Shown here piece after piece: positions 22,460-31,506 of a stretch of DNA of 64,000 nucleotides (the first letter of the stretch is position 1; every line of letters starts with the position of its first letter). The position numbers and the translations under genes were made by a program. Under the pieces are notes generated by a model that was not told where the DNA came from, made no database searches, and saw nothing but the letters and a program-made list of their open reading frames with translations. The stretch lies in NCBI RefSeq assembly GCF_014654365.1, contig NZ_BNAY01000006.1, forward strand, positions 427,702-491,701, given 5' to 3'. Origin of the DNA: Amycolatopsis oliviviridis. GTDB lineage: Bacteria; Actinomycetota; Actinomycetes; Mycobacteriales; Pseudonocardiaceae.

Positions 22460-22733
22460 CGCACCTCCAGGAGCTGTTCCGCGTCGTCGCGCACTGCCGT
22501 CCCGCGCCACTGGCCCGGGAGGACGCATGCGTTCGCGCAGCGATACCCGCGTCAACCAGGTGCAACGAGCTGAGTGCGAACAGGTTACTCACCAGTTTTC
22601 TTTTCTGGCCAGACCCGCGGGTAACTTTTCGCGCAGCCCGCCGCCTGCCCGTGCACCGCTTGCAGCACCGTAGTGCACGTCACTCCCGCGCGCAGATCCA
22701 CAACTCGCCGGTCCCCAGGTCGGCGCGGCACCG

Positions 22734-22830
22734 CGTCGCGATTAGGGGGCTAAACGCAAGTCCGGTGCCCGGACCGAGCCCAGGTGCTTAGCATGGCTAC
22801 GCGTCACGATTAGGGGGCTAAACGCAGGTC
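22734..22830 (+). repeat. Palindromic intergenic repeat, 2 copies
   Basis: Cores at 22738-22757 and 22806-22825. They lie in the 461-bp gap between the mceG start and the rplL terminator. The gap holds no gene; its left part (22570-22650) is AT-richer with the palindrome ACCCGCGGGT and should contain the mce promoter. Confidence 0.8.
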
Positions 22831-22853
22831 CGGGCAGGGGCCGGAGACAGCGA

Positions 22854-22886
22854 AGGGGCGGGCATCCAGAGTGGATGCCCGCCCCT
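22854..22886 (-). terminator. Terminator of rplJL
   Basis: Perfect 14-bp stem AGGGGCGGGCATCC / GGATGCCCGCCCCT with loop AGAGT, about 36 nt after the rplL stop. Confidence 0.85.
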
Positions 22887-22921
22887 CCGGCGGTGCTGCG
22901 GTAGGCGCTACGCGCCCGAGA

Positions 22922-23308
22922 TCACTTGATGGCGATCTTGGCGCCCGCGGCCTCGAGCTTCTCCTTGGCGGCCTCGGCGGCCTCCTTGTCGACCTTCTCC
23001 AGGAGGGCCTTGGGAGCGGCCTCGACCAGCTCCTTGGCCTCCTTCAGGCCCAGACCCGAGACGACCTCGCGGACGACCTTGATGACCTGGATCTTCTTGT
23101 CGCCGGCGGACTCGAGAACGACGTCGAACTCGTCCTGCTCCTCGGCGGCCGCGGCGGGGGCGGCACCCGGGGCGGCGGCGACGACGGCAGCCGGGGCGGC
23201 CGCGGTCACGTCGAAGGTGGTCTCGAACTCCTTGACGAACTCGGACAGCTCAAGAAGGGTGAGCTCCTTGAAGGCGTCGATCAGCTCGGTGGTGCTCAGC
23301 TTCGCCAT
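22922..23308 (-). CDS. rplL: 50S ribosomal protein L7/L12
   Basis: 128 residues: N-terminal dimerisation domain, Ala/Gly hinge (~38-55) and C-terminal globular domain (EFDVVLESAGDKKIQVIKVV, GLGLKEAKELVE) that recruits translation factors. Lies 48 nt downstream of rplJ, as in all rplJL operons, and is followed by a terminator. Confidence 0.98.
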   Translation of the reverse strand: MAKLSTTELIDAFKELTLLELSEFVKEFETTFDVTAAAPAAVVAAAPGAAPAAAAEEQDEFDVVLESAGDKKIQVIKVVREVVSGLGLKEAKELVEAAPKALLEKVDKEAAEAAKEKLEAAGAKIAIK

Positions 23309-23356
23309 GGTGGCTTTCCTCTCTGAAACGAACTAAAAGTTCGGGGTGGGGGGTGT

Positions 23357-23908
23357 TCAGCTCTCGGCGGGTGCTTCGGCTGCTTCGGTACCGGCGTTGC
23401 GCTGCTTCTCCTCCAGCGCGGCAGCCAGGCGAGCGACCTGGGACGCCGGCGCCTGGAACAGCGCGGCGGCCTGGGACAGCTTCGCCTTGAACGCGCCCGC
23501 CGCCTTGGCGAGCAGGACCTCACGGCTGTCGAGATCGGCGATCTGGTTGATCTCGTCCACGGACAGCGTCTTGCCGTCCATGAAGCCGCCCTTGATCACA
23601 AGCGCGTTGTTGTCCTTCGCGAAGTCGCGAAGCGCCTTCGCGGCGTCAACAGCTTCACCTTCGACGAAGGCGATCGCGGTCGGGCCGACGAACAGGTCTT
23701 CAAGGCCCTCGATGCCCGCGTCCGTGGCGGCACGCTTGACGAGGGTGTTCTTCGCGACCCGGTACTTGGCACTGGTGCCGAGAGCGCGGCGCAGCTGGGA
23801 CAGCTGGGACACGGAGAGGCCGGTGTACTGGGTAACGACTGTGGCCGAGCTGCTGCGGAAGCTCTCCGCGATCTCGGCGACGGCCGCCTCCTTGTCGGGC
23901 TTCGCCAT
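23357..23908 (-). CDS. rplJ: 50S ribosomal protein L10
   Basis: 183-residue L10, the stalk base that carries L7/L12 dimers. The N-terminus MAKPDKEAAVAEIAE and the STVVTQYTGLSVSQL motif are typical. The C-terminal helix binds L7/L12. GAGAGGAGG precedes the ATG at 23908. Preceded by an L10-leader-type RNA, the usual site of autoregulation by L10(L12)4. Confidence 0.98.
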   Translation of the reverse strand: MAKPDKEAAVAEIAESFRSSSATVVTQYTGLSVSQLSQLRRALGTSAKYRVAKNTLVKRAATDAGIEGLEDLFVGPTAIAFVEGEAVDAAKALRDFAKDNNALVIKGGFMDGKTLSVDEINQIADLDSREVLLAKAAGAFKAKLSQAAALFQAPASQVARLAAALEEKQRNAGTEAAEAPAES

Positions 23909-23929
23909 GGTCGCCTCCTCTCTTGGCTA

Positions 23930-24115
23930 GTGGTCCACTGGCCTTGAGAGCCCTGAAACGACGAAACGCCCCAGCGCAGACAGGCGCGGGGCGTCAGGGC
24001 ACACGACGACATGCATCATGGGCGAGCCTCGTTCCTCCTGCGCGGGTCGCCCGCCCTAGCGGGGCCTTCGTTCTCCGGGCCAGATGACCAGGAGAAGACC
24101 AGCGGTCTTCGGTAG
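23930..24115 (-). ncRNA. Ribosomal protein L10 leader (rplJ leader)
   Basis: The transcript upstream of rplJ contains a GC-rich hairpin followed by the purine-rich segment GCGCAGGAGGAACGAGGC, characteristic of actinobacterial L10 leaders. A further stem (GCCCCGCGCCTG / CTGCGCTGGGGC type, ~23968-23992) lies nearer the gene. TATTCT at 24124-24129 on the minus strand is a plausible -10. The RNA family call is by sequence feel, not by a covariance search. Confidence 0.65.
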
Positions 24116-24168
24116 AACCTTGACAAGAATACGCGACCCTCTCCCGCCGCTCGCGCGGGGCCCCTTCA

Positions 24169-24196
24169 GGTCGCGTTTAGCGGGCTAAACGCGACC
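24169..24196. repeat. Fully paired member of the palindromic repeat family
   Basis: GGTCGCGTTTAG (24169-24180), loop CGGG, CTAAACGCGACC (24185-24196): a perfect 12-bp stem. Here the usual A-A mismatch of the family (GCGATTAG / CTAAACGC) is replaced by a T-A pair. It lies between the divergent rplJ and the plus-strand gene at 24237. Confidence 0.85.
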
Positions 24197-24236
24197 GGCG
24201 GAGTGCGCTGAAGGTCTCGCGAGGCATCATGGTGAC

Positions 24237-25082
24237 GTGGCGGAGCAGCGTGATGACGGAAAGCCGGGCAACGAGCCCGGCACGGACATCGAGCCCAAGG
24301 CGGGAGGTCAGCCCGCGCCTCAGCTGGACGAGGAGCAACTGCGCCAATTTCAGCAGTTTCAGCAGTTCCAGGACTATCTGAAGTTCACCGAGGCGCAGAA
24401 TCAAGGCCTCGTGCCGTCCCAACCCGCGCAGCCCCTGACCCAGCACTACGGAGGGCAGCCGCCGGCGCCTCCGGGTCCGCCGCCCGGCGAACTCGTGCAC
24501 GCTCCTCGGCCGCGCATGCCGCGCTGGCTGCGGCGTCTCGGCGGGAAGCTCCTCGCTTGGGTGATCGTGATCTTGCTGATCTGCATCGGGGCCACCATCG
24601 CCTATCGGCAGATCTTCCCGAGCGACGCGGGGCAGGACACGGCGACTTTCGTCCAGGGCGGCGGCGGCAAGCACCACACCAACCAGGTGCTTTCGACCAA
24701 TCCCTGGGAAGCCGTGCGGGCCATCTACGACACGATCGGCAAGCCGTACCCGCCTGCCACCCGGGTCGAGAAGGTCTGCCTGTCGATGAGTGAACAGGCT
24801 CAGGCCCAGTTCGCCCGCGACCTCGGCTACCCGGATTGCGCGACCGCCGTCCCGGCCTTGAATGCCAAGGTCACCGACATCACGCCGTACATCTACGCGG
24901 TGCGCCCGATGTCGAGCGTGGTCCCGCGGCAGAACCTGACGATCCACTCCTGCTGGTACAGCATCCGCGGCGGCCCTCTGCTGGGCAGCTTCACCCTGCA
25001 GGAAGTCGAGATGGGCCAGTGGCTGATCACCGGCCACGCGAACTCGCCTGAGCCCTGCCCCGCCCCTCCCGCCGGCAACTGA
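24237..25082 (+). CDS. Single-pass membrane protein of unknown function
   Basis: 281 residues from a GTG at 24237. Residues 1-100 are a cytoplasmic tail rich in Gln/Pro, including a short FQQ repeat (RQFQQFQQFQDYLKF). One transmembrane helix (LLAWVIVILLICIGATIAY, ~103-122) leads to an extracytoplasmic domain of ~150 residues with three cysteines or more (VCLSMSEQ, YPDCAT, IHSCWYS) and a Pro-rich end. I do not recognise a named family. It stands alone, divergent from rplJ. The architecture resembles sensor or cell-envelope accessory proteins, but no function should be assumed. Confidence 0.75.
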   Translation: MAEQRDDGKPGNEPGTDIEPKAGGQPAPQLDEEQLRQFQQFQQFQDYLKFTEAQNQGLVPSQPAQPLTQHYGGQPPAPPGPPPGELVHAPRPRMPRWLRRLGGKLLAWVIVILLICIGATIAYRQIFPSDAGQDTATFVQGGGGKHHTNQVLSTNPWEAVRAIYDTIGKPYPPATRVEKVCLSMSEQAQAQFARDLGYPDCATAVPALNAKVTDITPYIYAVRPMSSVVPRQNLTIHSCWYSIRGGPLLGSFTLQEVEMGQWLITGHANSPEPCPAPPAGN

Positions 25083-25112
25083 CCCGCCGCTGACCTGGGA
25101 CTCCCTGCCACC

Positions 25113-25178
25113 AGATCGCGATTAGGGGGCTAAACGCAGGTGCGGCCCGCGTCGCGATTAGGGGGCTAAACGCAGGTT
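25113..25178 (+). repeat. Palindromic intergenic repeat, 2 tandem copies
   Basis: Cores at 25118-25137 and 25154-25173, again 36 nt apart like the pair at 1232/1268. Between the convergent membrane-protein gene and the alpha/beta hydrolase gene. Confidence 0.85.
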
Positions 25179-25181
25179 GGG

Positions 25182-25946
25182 TCAGAGGTCGTGCGAGGCG
25201 AGGAAGCCGGTCAGGGTGGAGCCGAAGGCGGGGTGCATGACGGCGGCCAGGTGATCGCCGGGGACCCGGACGAGGCGGGCGCCGGCGATGGCGGCGGCCA
25301 GGCGTTCGGGTTCGGCGGCCAGGGGGTCAGCGTCCCCGGCCAGGACCAGGGTCGGGACGGCGATCGCGGTCAGGTCCAGTTTCGGGTTCGCCGTCCCGCG
25401 CGCGACGGCGGCCAGCGCGACGCGGTCGGCTCTCAACGCGTCGGCCAGCGCCCGGAAAGGCGCCGAAGACGGCGGCAGAGTCGACGGGTCCGCGGCGAGC
25501 AACGCCTCGCTGATCGCCTCCGGCGTGACCACCCGCGTGTCCACGCCCCCGAAGTCGACGATCCCCGAGCCGACCCCGCCGATCGCGAGGCACCGGATGC
25601 GCGGGTCGGCGGCCACCGCGCCGAGCGCGATCATCGCACCCATCGAGTAGCCCACCATCGAAACCTCGTCAAGGCCAAGAGAGTCGAGCAGAGCCGACAC
25701 ATCGCGAACCATCGCGTCGTCGCCGTAGCTCGCCTCGTCGTGCGGTTTCGCCGACCGTCCGTGACCGCGCGCGTCCAGGCTGATCACGGGCAGCCCCGCG
25801 TCCTGGAGGGTGTCGACGACGCCGGGCGCGATCCAGTTGGCGTTCGTGTCCGCGGCGAAACCGTGCTGCAGCAGCACCGGACGCCCTTCACCTTCCCAAA
25901 CGGTGTAGCTCAGCTGGAGCCCGTCGAACGTCGCGAAGGTAGGCAT
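25182..25946 (-). CDS. Alpha/beta-fold hydrolase
   Basis: 254 residues. Oxyanion-hole region LLQHGFAAD, then GHGRSAKP, the nucleophile elbow GYSMGA, a late acid (LAGDADPL) and the catalytic His in GDHLAAVM: a complete serine hydrolase triad. No signal peptide. The ATG at 25946 has GGAGGG close upstream; a TTG at 25958 is an alternative. The substrate is not deducible. Monocistronic, separated from rplA by a terminator. Confidence 0.85.
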   Translation of the reverse strand: MPTFATFDGLQLSYTVWEGEGRPVLLQHGFAADTNANWIAPGVVDTLQDAGLPVISLDARGHGRSAKPHDEASYGDDAMVRDVSALLDSLGLDEVSMVGYSMGAMIALGAVAADPRIRCLAIGGVGSGIVDFGGVDTRVVTPEAISEALLAADPSTLPPSSAPFRALADALRADRVALAAVARGTANPKLDLTAIAVPTLVLAGDADPLAAEPERLAAAIAGARLVRVPGDHLAAVMHPAFGSTLTGFLASHDL

Positions 25947-25965
25947 ACCCTCCAGCAAACACGAA

Positions 25966-26001
25966 AAAGGGGCGGCCCCGCCGTAGCGGGACCGCCCCTT
26001 T
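25966..26001 (-). terminator. Terminator of rplKA
   Basis: 16-bp hairpin with one mismatch (AAAGGGGCGG-CCCGC, loop CGTA, GCGGG-CCGCCCCTTT), about 23 nt after the rplA stop on the minus strand. Confidence 0.85.
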
Positions 26002-26023
26002 CTCAGTGATGTCTAACTCAGAC

Positions 26024-26737
26024 TCACGCGTCCTCGGAGAGGAGGTTGCGGGTCCGGGCCGGGTCGACCGGGACGCCCGGGCCCATCGTCGTGGAGATCG
26101 TGACCTTCTTCAGGTAGCGACCCTTCGCCGACGACGGCTTGGCGCGCAGGATCTCGTCCAGCGCGGCCGCGTAGTTCTCCACCAGCTTGTCGGTGTCGAA
26201 CGAGGCCTTGCCGATGACGAAGTGCAGGTTGGCCTGCTTGTCCACGCGGAAGTTGATCTTACCGCCCTTGATGTCCGCCACGGCCTTCGCGACCGCGGGG
26301 GTCACGGTGCCGGTCTTCGGGTTCGGCATCAGGCCACGCGGGCCGAGGATGCGGGCGATGCGCCCGACCTTGGCCATCTGGTCCGGCGTCGCGATCGCGG
26401 CGTCGAACTCGAGCCAGCCACCCTGGATGCGCTCGATCAGTTCGTCCGTACCGACCACGTCCGCGCCGGCGGCCTCGGCCTCGGCGGCCTTGTCACCAAC
26501 GGCGAAAACAATGACGCGGGCGGTCTTACCGGTGCCGTGCGGCAGGTTCACGGTGCCGCGGACCATCTGGTCGGCCTTGCGAGGGTCGACACCGAGGCGC
26601 ATGGCGACCTCGACGGTGGCGTCCATCTTCTTGGAGGAGGTCTCCTTGGCCAGCTTCGCGGCCTCGAGCGGGGCGTAGAGCCGCTCGCGGTCCACCAGCT
26701 CAAGAGCCTGACGGTAGGCCTTGCTGTGCTTGGGCAT
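26024..26737 (-). CDS. rplA: 50S ribosomal protein L1
   Basis: 237-residue L1, which binds 23S rRNA at the mobile stalk near the E site. Contains VAMRLGVDPRKADQMVRG and the conserved ARILGPRGLMPNPKTGTV. Lies 82 nt downstream of rplK in the standard order, ending at a terminator. Confidence 0.98.
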   Translation of the reverse strand: MPKHSKAYRQALELVDRERLYAPLEAAKLAKETSSKKMDATVEVAMRLGVDPRKADQMVRGTVNLPHGTGKTARVIVFAVGDKAAEAEAAGADVVGTDELIERIQGGWLEFDAAIATPDQMAKVGRIARILGPRGLMPNPKTGTVTPAVAKAVADIKGGKINFRVDKQANLHFVIGKASFDTDKLVENYAAALDEILRAKPSSAKGRYLKKVTISTTMGPGVPVDPARTRNLLSEDA

Positions 26738-26818
26738 TGCTTCTGTCCTTAACTCTTCAACGGATCAGTGTGGTGTTGGAGCCAGCACTGGCTCTCCCAC
26801 GGTGGTGCTGGGTGGAAC

Positions 26819-27253
26819 TCAGTCGACGACCGTGATGCCCATCGAGCGGGCGGTGCCGGCGATGATCTTCGCGGCCTGGTCGATGTCGTGCGCGTTCAGG
26901 TCGGATTCCTTGGTCTTCGCGATGTCGCGGACCTGGTCCCAAGTGACCTTGGCGACCTTGGTCTTGTGCGGCTCGCCGGAACCCTTCTCCACGCCCGCGG
27001 CCTTCAGCAGCAGCTTCGCGGCCGGCGGCGTCTTGAGCTTGAAGTCGAACGTGCGGTCTTCGTACACGGAGATCTCGACCGGGACGACGTCCCCGCGCTG
27101 CGACTCGGTCGCGGCGTTGTAGGCCTTGCAGAACTCCATGATGTTGACGCCGTGCTGACCCAGCGCGGGGCCGACCGGCGGCGCGGGGTTGGCCGCACCC
27201 GCCTTGATCTGCAGCTTGATGATCGCCGCAAGCTTCTTCTTCTTGGGTGGCAT
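26819..27253 (-). CDS. rplK: 50S ribosomal protein L11
   Basis: 144-residue L11. The N-terminal proline-rich switch (AANPAPPVGPALGQHGVNIM), where thiopeptides bind, is intact. The C-terminal 23S rRNA-binding domain is present (DLNAHDIDQAAKIIAGTARS). Downstream of nusG, upstream of rplA. Confidence 0.98.
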   Translation of the reverse strand: MPPKKKKLAAIIKLQIKAGAANPAPPVGPALGQHGVNIMEFCKAYNAATESQRGDVVPVEISVYEDRTFDFKLKTPPAAKLLLKAAGVEKGSGEPHKTKVAKVTWDQVRDIAKTKESDLNAHDIDQAAKIIAGTARSMGITVVD

Positions 27254-27331
27254 TTCGTTTGATCCTTCTTACTGACTTGAGTCCCCCGCACACCTGCCAG
27301 TACGCGGGGACTGCCGGCCGTCTGGCGGCCG

Positions 27332-28186
27332 TCAGATCTTGGAGACCTGGTTGAACGACAGCTCGACCGGGGTCTCCCGGCCGAAGATCGACACCAGGAC
27401 CTTCAGCTTCTGTCCGTCCACGTTGACCTCGGAGATCGTCGCGGGCAGCGTCGCGAACGGGCCGTCCATGACGGTGACCGACTCGCCGATCTCGAAGTCG
27501 ACCTCGACCGCGGGAGCGCCCAGCTGCGACTCGGCGGAAGCGGCCTCGCCCTTGCCCGGCTTGGCAGGGGCGGCCGTCTCGACCTTGGGCGCGAGGAACT
27601 TGAGCACCTCGTCCACGGTCAGCGGCGACGGACGCGACGTGGCGCCGACGAACCCGGTGACACCCGGCGTGTTGCGCACCGCGCTCCACGAGGCGTCGTT
27701 CAGGTCCATCCGGACCAGGATGTAGCCGGGCAGCACCTTGCGCTGCACCTGCTTGCGCTGGCCGTTCTTGATCTCGGTGACCTCTTCGGTCGGGACCTCG
27801 ATCTGGAAGATGTAGTCCTCGACGTCCAGCGTCTGGGTCCGGGTCTCGAGGTTGGTCTTCACCTTGTTCTCGTAACCCGCGTACGAGTGCACGACGTACC
27901 ACTCACCGGGAGCGGCGTTGAGTTCCGCGCGCAGCTTCGCGACCGGGTCGACGTTCTCGTCGGCCTCGGGCTCGGCGGCGGTGTCGTCGGCTGCGTTGTC
28001 GTCGGTCTCGTCGGACGCCTCGGCGGCCTCCGCGACATCTCCGGCTTCGTCGACCTCGTCGCCTGTGGCGGGCACCTCGACGGAGTCCAGGTGCTCGGAC
28101 TGCTCGTCGCCGAGTGCCGCGTGCACCTGCTCGTCGGAAAGCTCGGTCAGCTCATGACCGGCTGCTGTGCCGTTCTCGGAGGTCAC
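27332..28186 (-). CDS. nusG: Transcription elongation/termination factor NusG
   Basis: 284 residues from a GTG at 28186 with AGAGGA 7 nt upstream. An acidic, low-complexity N-terminal extension (~residues 1-90, many Asp/Glu/Ala) precedes the NGN domain (EWYVVHSYAGYENKVKTNL). The KOW domain (FEIGESVTVMDGPFATLPA) is at the C-terminus after an Ala/Lys linker. Long acidic extensions are usual in actinobacterial NusG. In the order secE-nusG-rplK. Confidence 0.97.
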   Translation of the reverse strand: MTSENGTAAGHELTELSDEQVHAALGDEQSEHLDSVEVPATGDEVDEAGDVAEAAEASDETDDNAADDTAAEPEADENVDPVAKLRAELNAAPGEWYVVHSYAGYENKVKTNLETRTQTLDVEDYIFQIEVPTEEVTEIKNGQRKQVQRKVLPGYILVRMDLNDASWSAVRNTPGVTGFVGATSRPSPLTVDEVLKFLAPKVETAAPAKPGKGEAASAESQLGAPAVEVDFEIGESVTVMDGPFATLPATISEVNVDGQKLKVLVSIFGRETPVELSFNQVSKI

Positions 28187-28262
28187 GTTCCGTCCTCTCA
28201 GTTGATCGGTTGCCGTGGCGCAGGCCACCGTGCGGTGCGTTCAAGCACCGCGACCGGCTGCC

Positions 28263-28709
28263 TCAGCTGCCGAAGACGGCACCGACGACCTCTTTGAAGG
28301 CCAGGTCGAGGCCGCTCACCAGCGCCACCATGAACACCACGAAGACCAGCACCACCGCGGTGTAGGTGACCATCTGCTTGCGGTTCGGCCAGATGACCTT
28401 GCGCAGCTCGGCCCAGACCTCGCGGATGAAGCGCATCAGCCGGGCGAAGATCGACGCCTGCTTCGGCTTGCGGTCGCGCTTCGGGGTCGCCGTGCCCTTG
28501 GCGTCCTTGGACTTCTCGGTCTTGTCCCCGGCCTTCGCCTTGCCGGCGGGGCGGGTCTTGTCGTCCGACTTGGCGTCGGCCTTACCGGACGGGCGCGCGG
28601 ACGCACGGCGCTCACGCCGGGCAGCGGCGGTCACCGGGCGGGACTGCTCGTCGGGCTTCTGCCCGGCGTCGTCCTGCGCCTTCTCACCGCTGGCGTCGCT
28701 GTCGCTCAC
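28263..28709 (-). CDS. secE: Preprotein translocase subunit SecE
   Basis: 148 residues from a GTG at 28709 with GGAGGAG 5 nt upstream. A basic, disordered N-terminal ~85 residues (Lys/Arg/Ala-rich) is followed by the conserved amphipathic helix (FIREVWAELRKVIWPNR) and a single transmembrane helix. Stabilises SecY. Located between tRNA-Trp and nusG. Confidence 0.96.
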   Translation of the reverse strand: MSDSDASGEKAQDDAGQKPDEQSRPVTAAARRERRASARPSGKADAKSDDKTRPAGKAKAGDKTEKSKDAKGTATPKRDRKPKQASIFARLMRFIREVWAELRKVIWPNRKQMVTYTAVVLVFVVFMVALVSGLDLAFKEVVGAVFGS

Positions 28710-28742
28710 GACCACTCCTCCGCCTTCACCAGTTCGCTTACG

Positions 28743-28815
<73 letters not shown>

Positions 28816-29021
28816 TTGGAGCCCCGATGCTCTGGAGCTCCCGAGGACGCATTCCATCGTCCCCACCGCCGTGGCGGGGATCAACGTAGTGCGTTCCGAG
28901 ACCAGAAGTCTACGGCAACCCCCGAACAGCTTCGCAACCGCGCCCCTCAAAGCGGCGCGGAGCAGCCTTCCGCGGGGAAACTCCCCCACGGCCGACCCCA
29001 TGATCGTGCCACGATGTCGTC

Positions 29022-30251
29022 ATGAGCGCTCCCGCACCCTCGTCCTCGACGGCCTCCCGCGTCTCGGCCCGGATCGGCGGCATCACGCCGTCGGCCACGC
29101 TGGCCGTCGACGCCAAGGCCCGGGAGCTCAAGGCCCAGGGCCGTCCGGTGATCGGTTTCGGCGCCGGGCAGCCGGACTTCCCCACCCCGGCCAACGTGCT
29201 CGAAGCCGCCGAAGCGGCCGTCCGGGACAAGGTCAACCACGGGTACACCGCCGCGGGCGGGCTGCCGGAGCTGCGCGAGGCGATCGCGGCGAAGACCGTC
29301 CGCGACTCCGGGTTCGAGGTCGACCCGGGCCGCGTCCTGGTGACCAACGGCGGCAAGCAGGCGGTCTACTCGGCGTTCGCGACGCTGCTCGACCCGGGCG
29401 ACGAGGTGCTGCTGCCCGCGCCGTACTGGACGACCTACCCGGAGTCGATCGTCCTCGCCGGCGGTGTCCCGGTGCAGGTCACGGCGGACGAGACGACCGG
29501 CTACCTGGTCAGTGTGGAGCAACTCGAAGCCGCCAGGACTCCGCGCACGAAGGTGCTGCTGTTCGTCTCGCCGTCGAACCCGACGGGCGCGGTGTACCCG
29601 CGCGAGCAGGTCGAGGCGATCGGGCGCTGGGCGCACGAGAACGGCTTCTGGGTCATCACCGACGAGATCTACGAACACCTGGTCTACGACGGCGCGGAAG
29701 CGCCTTCGATGCCGGTCTTGGTCCCGGAACTCGCCGACCGGACGATCGTCCTCAACGGGGTCGCGAAAACGTATTCGATGACCGGCTGGCGGGTGGGCTG
29801 GCTGCTCGGCCCGCAGGACGTCGTCAAGGCGGCGACGGCGTACCAATCGCACTTGTGCGGCAACGTCTCGAACGTCGCACAGCGGGCCGCGCTGGCGGCG
29901 GTGAGCGGTCCGCTCGACGCGGTCCACGCGATGCGCGACGCGTTCGACAACCGGCGTAAAACGGCGCTCTCCCTGCTTTCCGAGATCGCGGGAGTGGAAA
30001 CTCCGGTGCCACTCGGCGCTTTCTACGTCTACCCATCGGTCAAAGCGTTGCTGGGTAAAGAGATCCGTGGCGAGCGACCGGCTGACACTGTGGCGCTGGC
30101 CGATCTGATCCTGCGCGAGGCCGAAGTCGCCGTGGTGCCCGGCGAAGCTTTCGGGACTCCCGGGTACTTCCGGATTTCCTACGCGCTGAACGAAAACGAT
30201 CTCGCCGAAGGGATCACCAGGATGGGCCGGCTGCTCGCGGAAGCACGGTGA
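29022..30251 (+). CDS. aspC: Pyridoxal-phosphate aminotransferase, AspC-like
   Basis: 409 residues, fold-type I class I aminotransferase. Contains SPSNPTGAVY, the TDEIYEHLVYDG segment, the PLP-binding Lys249 in AKTYSMTGWRVGW, and a late FRISYALNE with the carboxylate-binding Arg. Closest to aspartate aminotransferases of the Thermus/actinobacterial type, transferring an amino group between aspartate and 2-oxoglutarate; the exact substrate is inferred. Overlaps the next gene by 4 nt (GTGA). Confidence 0.88.
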   Translation: MSAPAPSSSTASRVSARIGGITPSATLAVDAKARELKAQGRPVIGFGAGQPDFPTPANVLEAAEAAVRDKVNHGYTAAGGLPELREAIAAKTVRDSGFEVDPGRVLVTNGGKQAVYSAFATLLDPGDEVLLPAPYWTTYPESIVLAGGVPVQVTADETTGYLVSVEQLEAARTPRTKVLLFVSPSNPTGAVYPREQVEAIGRWAHENGFWVITDEIYEHLVYDGAEAPSMPVLVPELADRTIVLNGVAKTYSMTGWRVGWLLGPQDVVKAATAYQSHLCGNVSNVAQRAALAAVSGPLDAVHAMRDAFDNRRKTALSLLSEIAGVETPVPLGAFYVYPSVKALLGKEIRGERPADTVALADLILREAEVAVVPGEAFGTPGYFRISYALNENDLAEGITRMGRLLAEAR

Positions 30252-31144
30252 CCGTGATGCGCCTGGGGATCGCCCTTCCGCAGTACGGTCCCCTCGCGTC
30301 GCTGGACGCCGTCACCGGTTTCGCCGCGGCGGCCGAAGAACTCGGGTACGCGTCCTTGTGGGTCGGGGATCGGGTGCTGGCCCCGGTCGCGCCGTCCGAC
30401 TTCTACCCCGGCGGCACCCCGGAACGGCCGTATCCGCCCGAATTCGTCACCTTCGGTGATCCGCTGATCCTGCTGACGGCGGCCGCGAGCGTCACGAAGA
30501 AGGTCCGGCTCGGCACCAGCACGCTCACCGGGACGGTGTATCCCGCCGTGGTGCTCGCGCGGATGCTCACTTCACTGGATCAGGTGAGCGGGGGCCGTCT
30601 GGACGTCGGGCTGGGCACCGGCTGGCTTCGCGACGAGTACACCGCGACGGGCACGCCCTGGAAGGGCCGCGGCGAGCAACTGGAGGAACTTCTCGACGTC
30701 CTCCGGACGTTCTGGACCGGCGACCCGGTCGAGCACGAGGGCGAACGCTGGCGGATCCCGGCGGCGAAGGTGGGGCTGCGGCCGGCGCAGAGCCCGCATC
30801 CGCCGGTGCTGCTGGGCGGGCGATCGGCGACGGCGCTGGAACGCGTCGGCCGCCGGGCGGACGGCTGGCTGCCCGCCGGAGTGCCCGCGCCCTATCTGGC
30901 GAAGCTGTGGGCGACCGTGACGAACGCGGCCGAGAAGGCGGGCCGCGATCCCGGCGCGCTGCGGCGGGTCCTGCGGATCAACCCGAAGCCCGGCACGGAT
31001 CTCAAGGACGTCGCGGCGCAGCTGGAGGCGGCTGCCGAAACCGGGGTCACCGAGGCCTTCGTCGACCCGCATTACCTCGCGCGGGACGTCACCCACGCGC
31101 TCGAACTCGCCGCTGAGCTGCGCGGTCTGGTCCCGAACGACTGA
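30248..31144 (+). CDS. LLM-class F420-dependent oxidoreductase
   Basis: 298 residues, luciferase-like TIM-barrel. Features are ASLWVGDRVLAP, the LTAAASVTKKVRLGTS segment, SGGRLDVGLGTGWLRDEY and RADGWLPAG. These match the F420-dependent LLM family common in actinobacteria (hydride transfer to or from coenzyme F420). Substrate unknown. Starts at a GTG overlapping the aminotransferase stop, so the two are translationally coupled. An ATG 9 nt on is an alternative start. Confidence 0.87.
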   Translation: MTVMRLGIALPQYGPLASLDAVTGFAAAAEELGYASLWVGDRVLAPVAPSDFYPGGTPERPYPPEFVTFGDPLILLTAAASVTKKVRLGTSTLTGTVYPAVVLARMLTSLDQVSGGRLDVGLGTGWLRDEYTATGTPWKGRGEQLEELLDVLRTFWTGDPVEHEGERWRIPAAKVGLRPAQSPHPPVLLGGRSATALERVGRRADGWLPAGVPAPYLAKLWATVTNAAEKAGRDPGALRRVLRINPKPGTDLKDVAAQLEAAAETGVTEAFVDPHYLARDVTHALELAAELRGLVPND

Positions 31145-31178
31145 AGGCCCCTCCCCGGGGACGGGGAAGGGCCTTCAG
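31141..31178. terminator. Bidirectional terminator
   Basis: CTGAAGGCCCCTCCCC / GGGGAAGGGCCTTCAG, 16-bp stem with one mismatch. Overlaps the stop of the LLM gene and lies between two convergent genes. Confidence 0.8.
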
Positions 31179-31181
31179 AGG

Positions 31182-31397
31182 TCAGGATTCGCCGTCGGCG
31201 AGCTGGACGAGCGCGTGGGCCTTCGCGGCGTACTTCCAGTTGCCGAGGTCCCGGACGGTCTTGATCTTGAGTTCGGCGAGGAGTTCGTCGTGCTTCGGGG
31301 TCAGGCCCTCGAGCGCGGACGGCGGAGCGTCCAGCAGCTCGTTGATGCCTTTGTCCTCCCAGGCCTTGTCGACCAGCTTGTTCAAGTTCAGGCTCAC
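31182..31397 (-). CDS. Small conserved hypothetical protein
   Basis: 71 residues from a GTG at 31397 with AAAGG about 9 nt upstream; longer starts have no ribosome-binding site. All-helical, beginning SLNLNKLVDKAWEDKGI and containing ALEGLTPKHDELLAELKIKTVRDLGNWK. The second half looks like a short helix-hairpin-helix unit. No function assigned. Monocistronic and convergent with the LLM gene. Confidence 0.7.
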   Translation of the reverse strand: MSLNLNKLVDKAWEDKGINELLDAPPSALEGLTPKHDELLAELKIKTVRDLGNWKYAAKAHALVQLADGES

Positions 31398-31506
31398 GTC
31401 TTTCGCCTTTCCTCGGGGCCAGGTACGCGACTCACCCTGAACGTGATCCACGTCTCAGGCAACCGGTGATCACCCGTTCACGCGCAGTTCACCGACGGTC
31501 GGACCG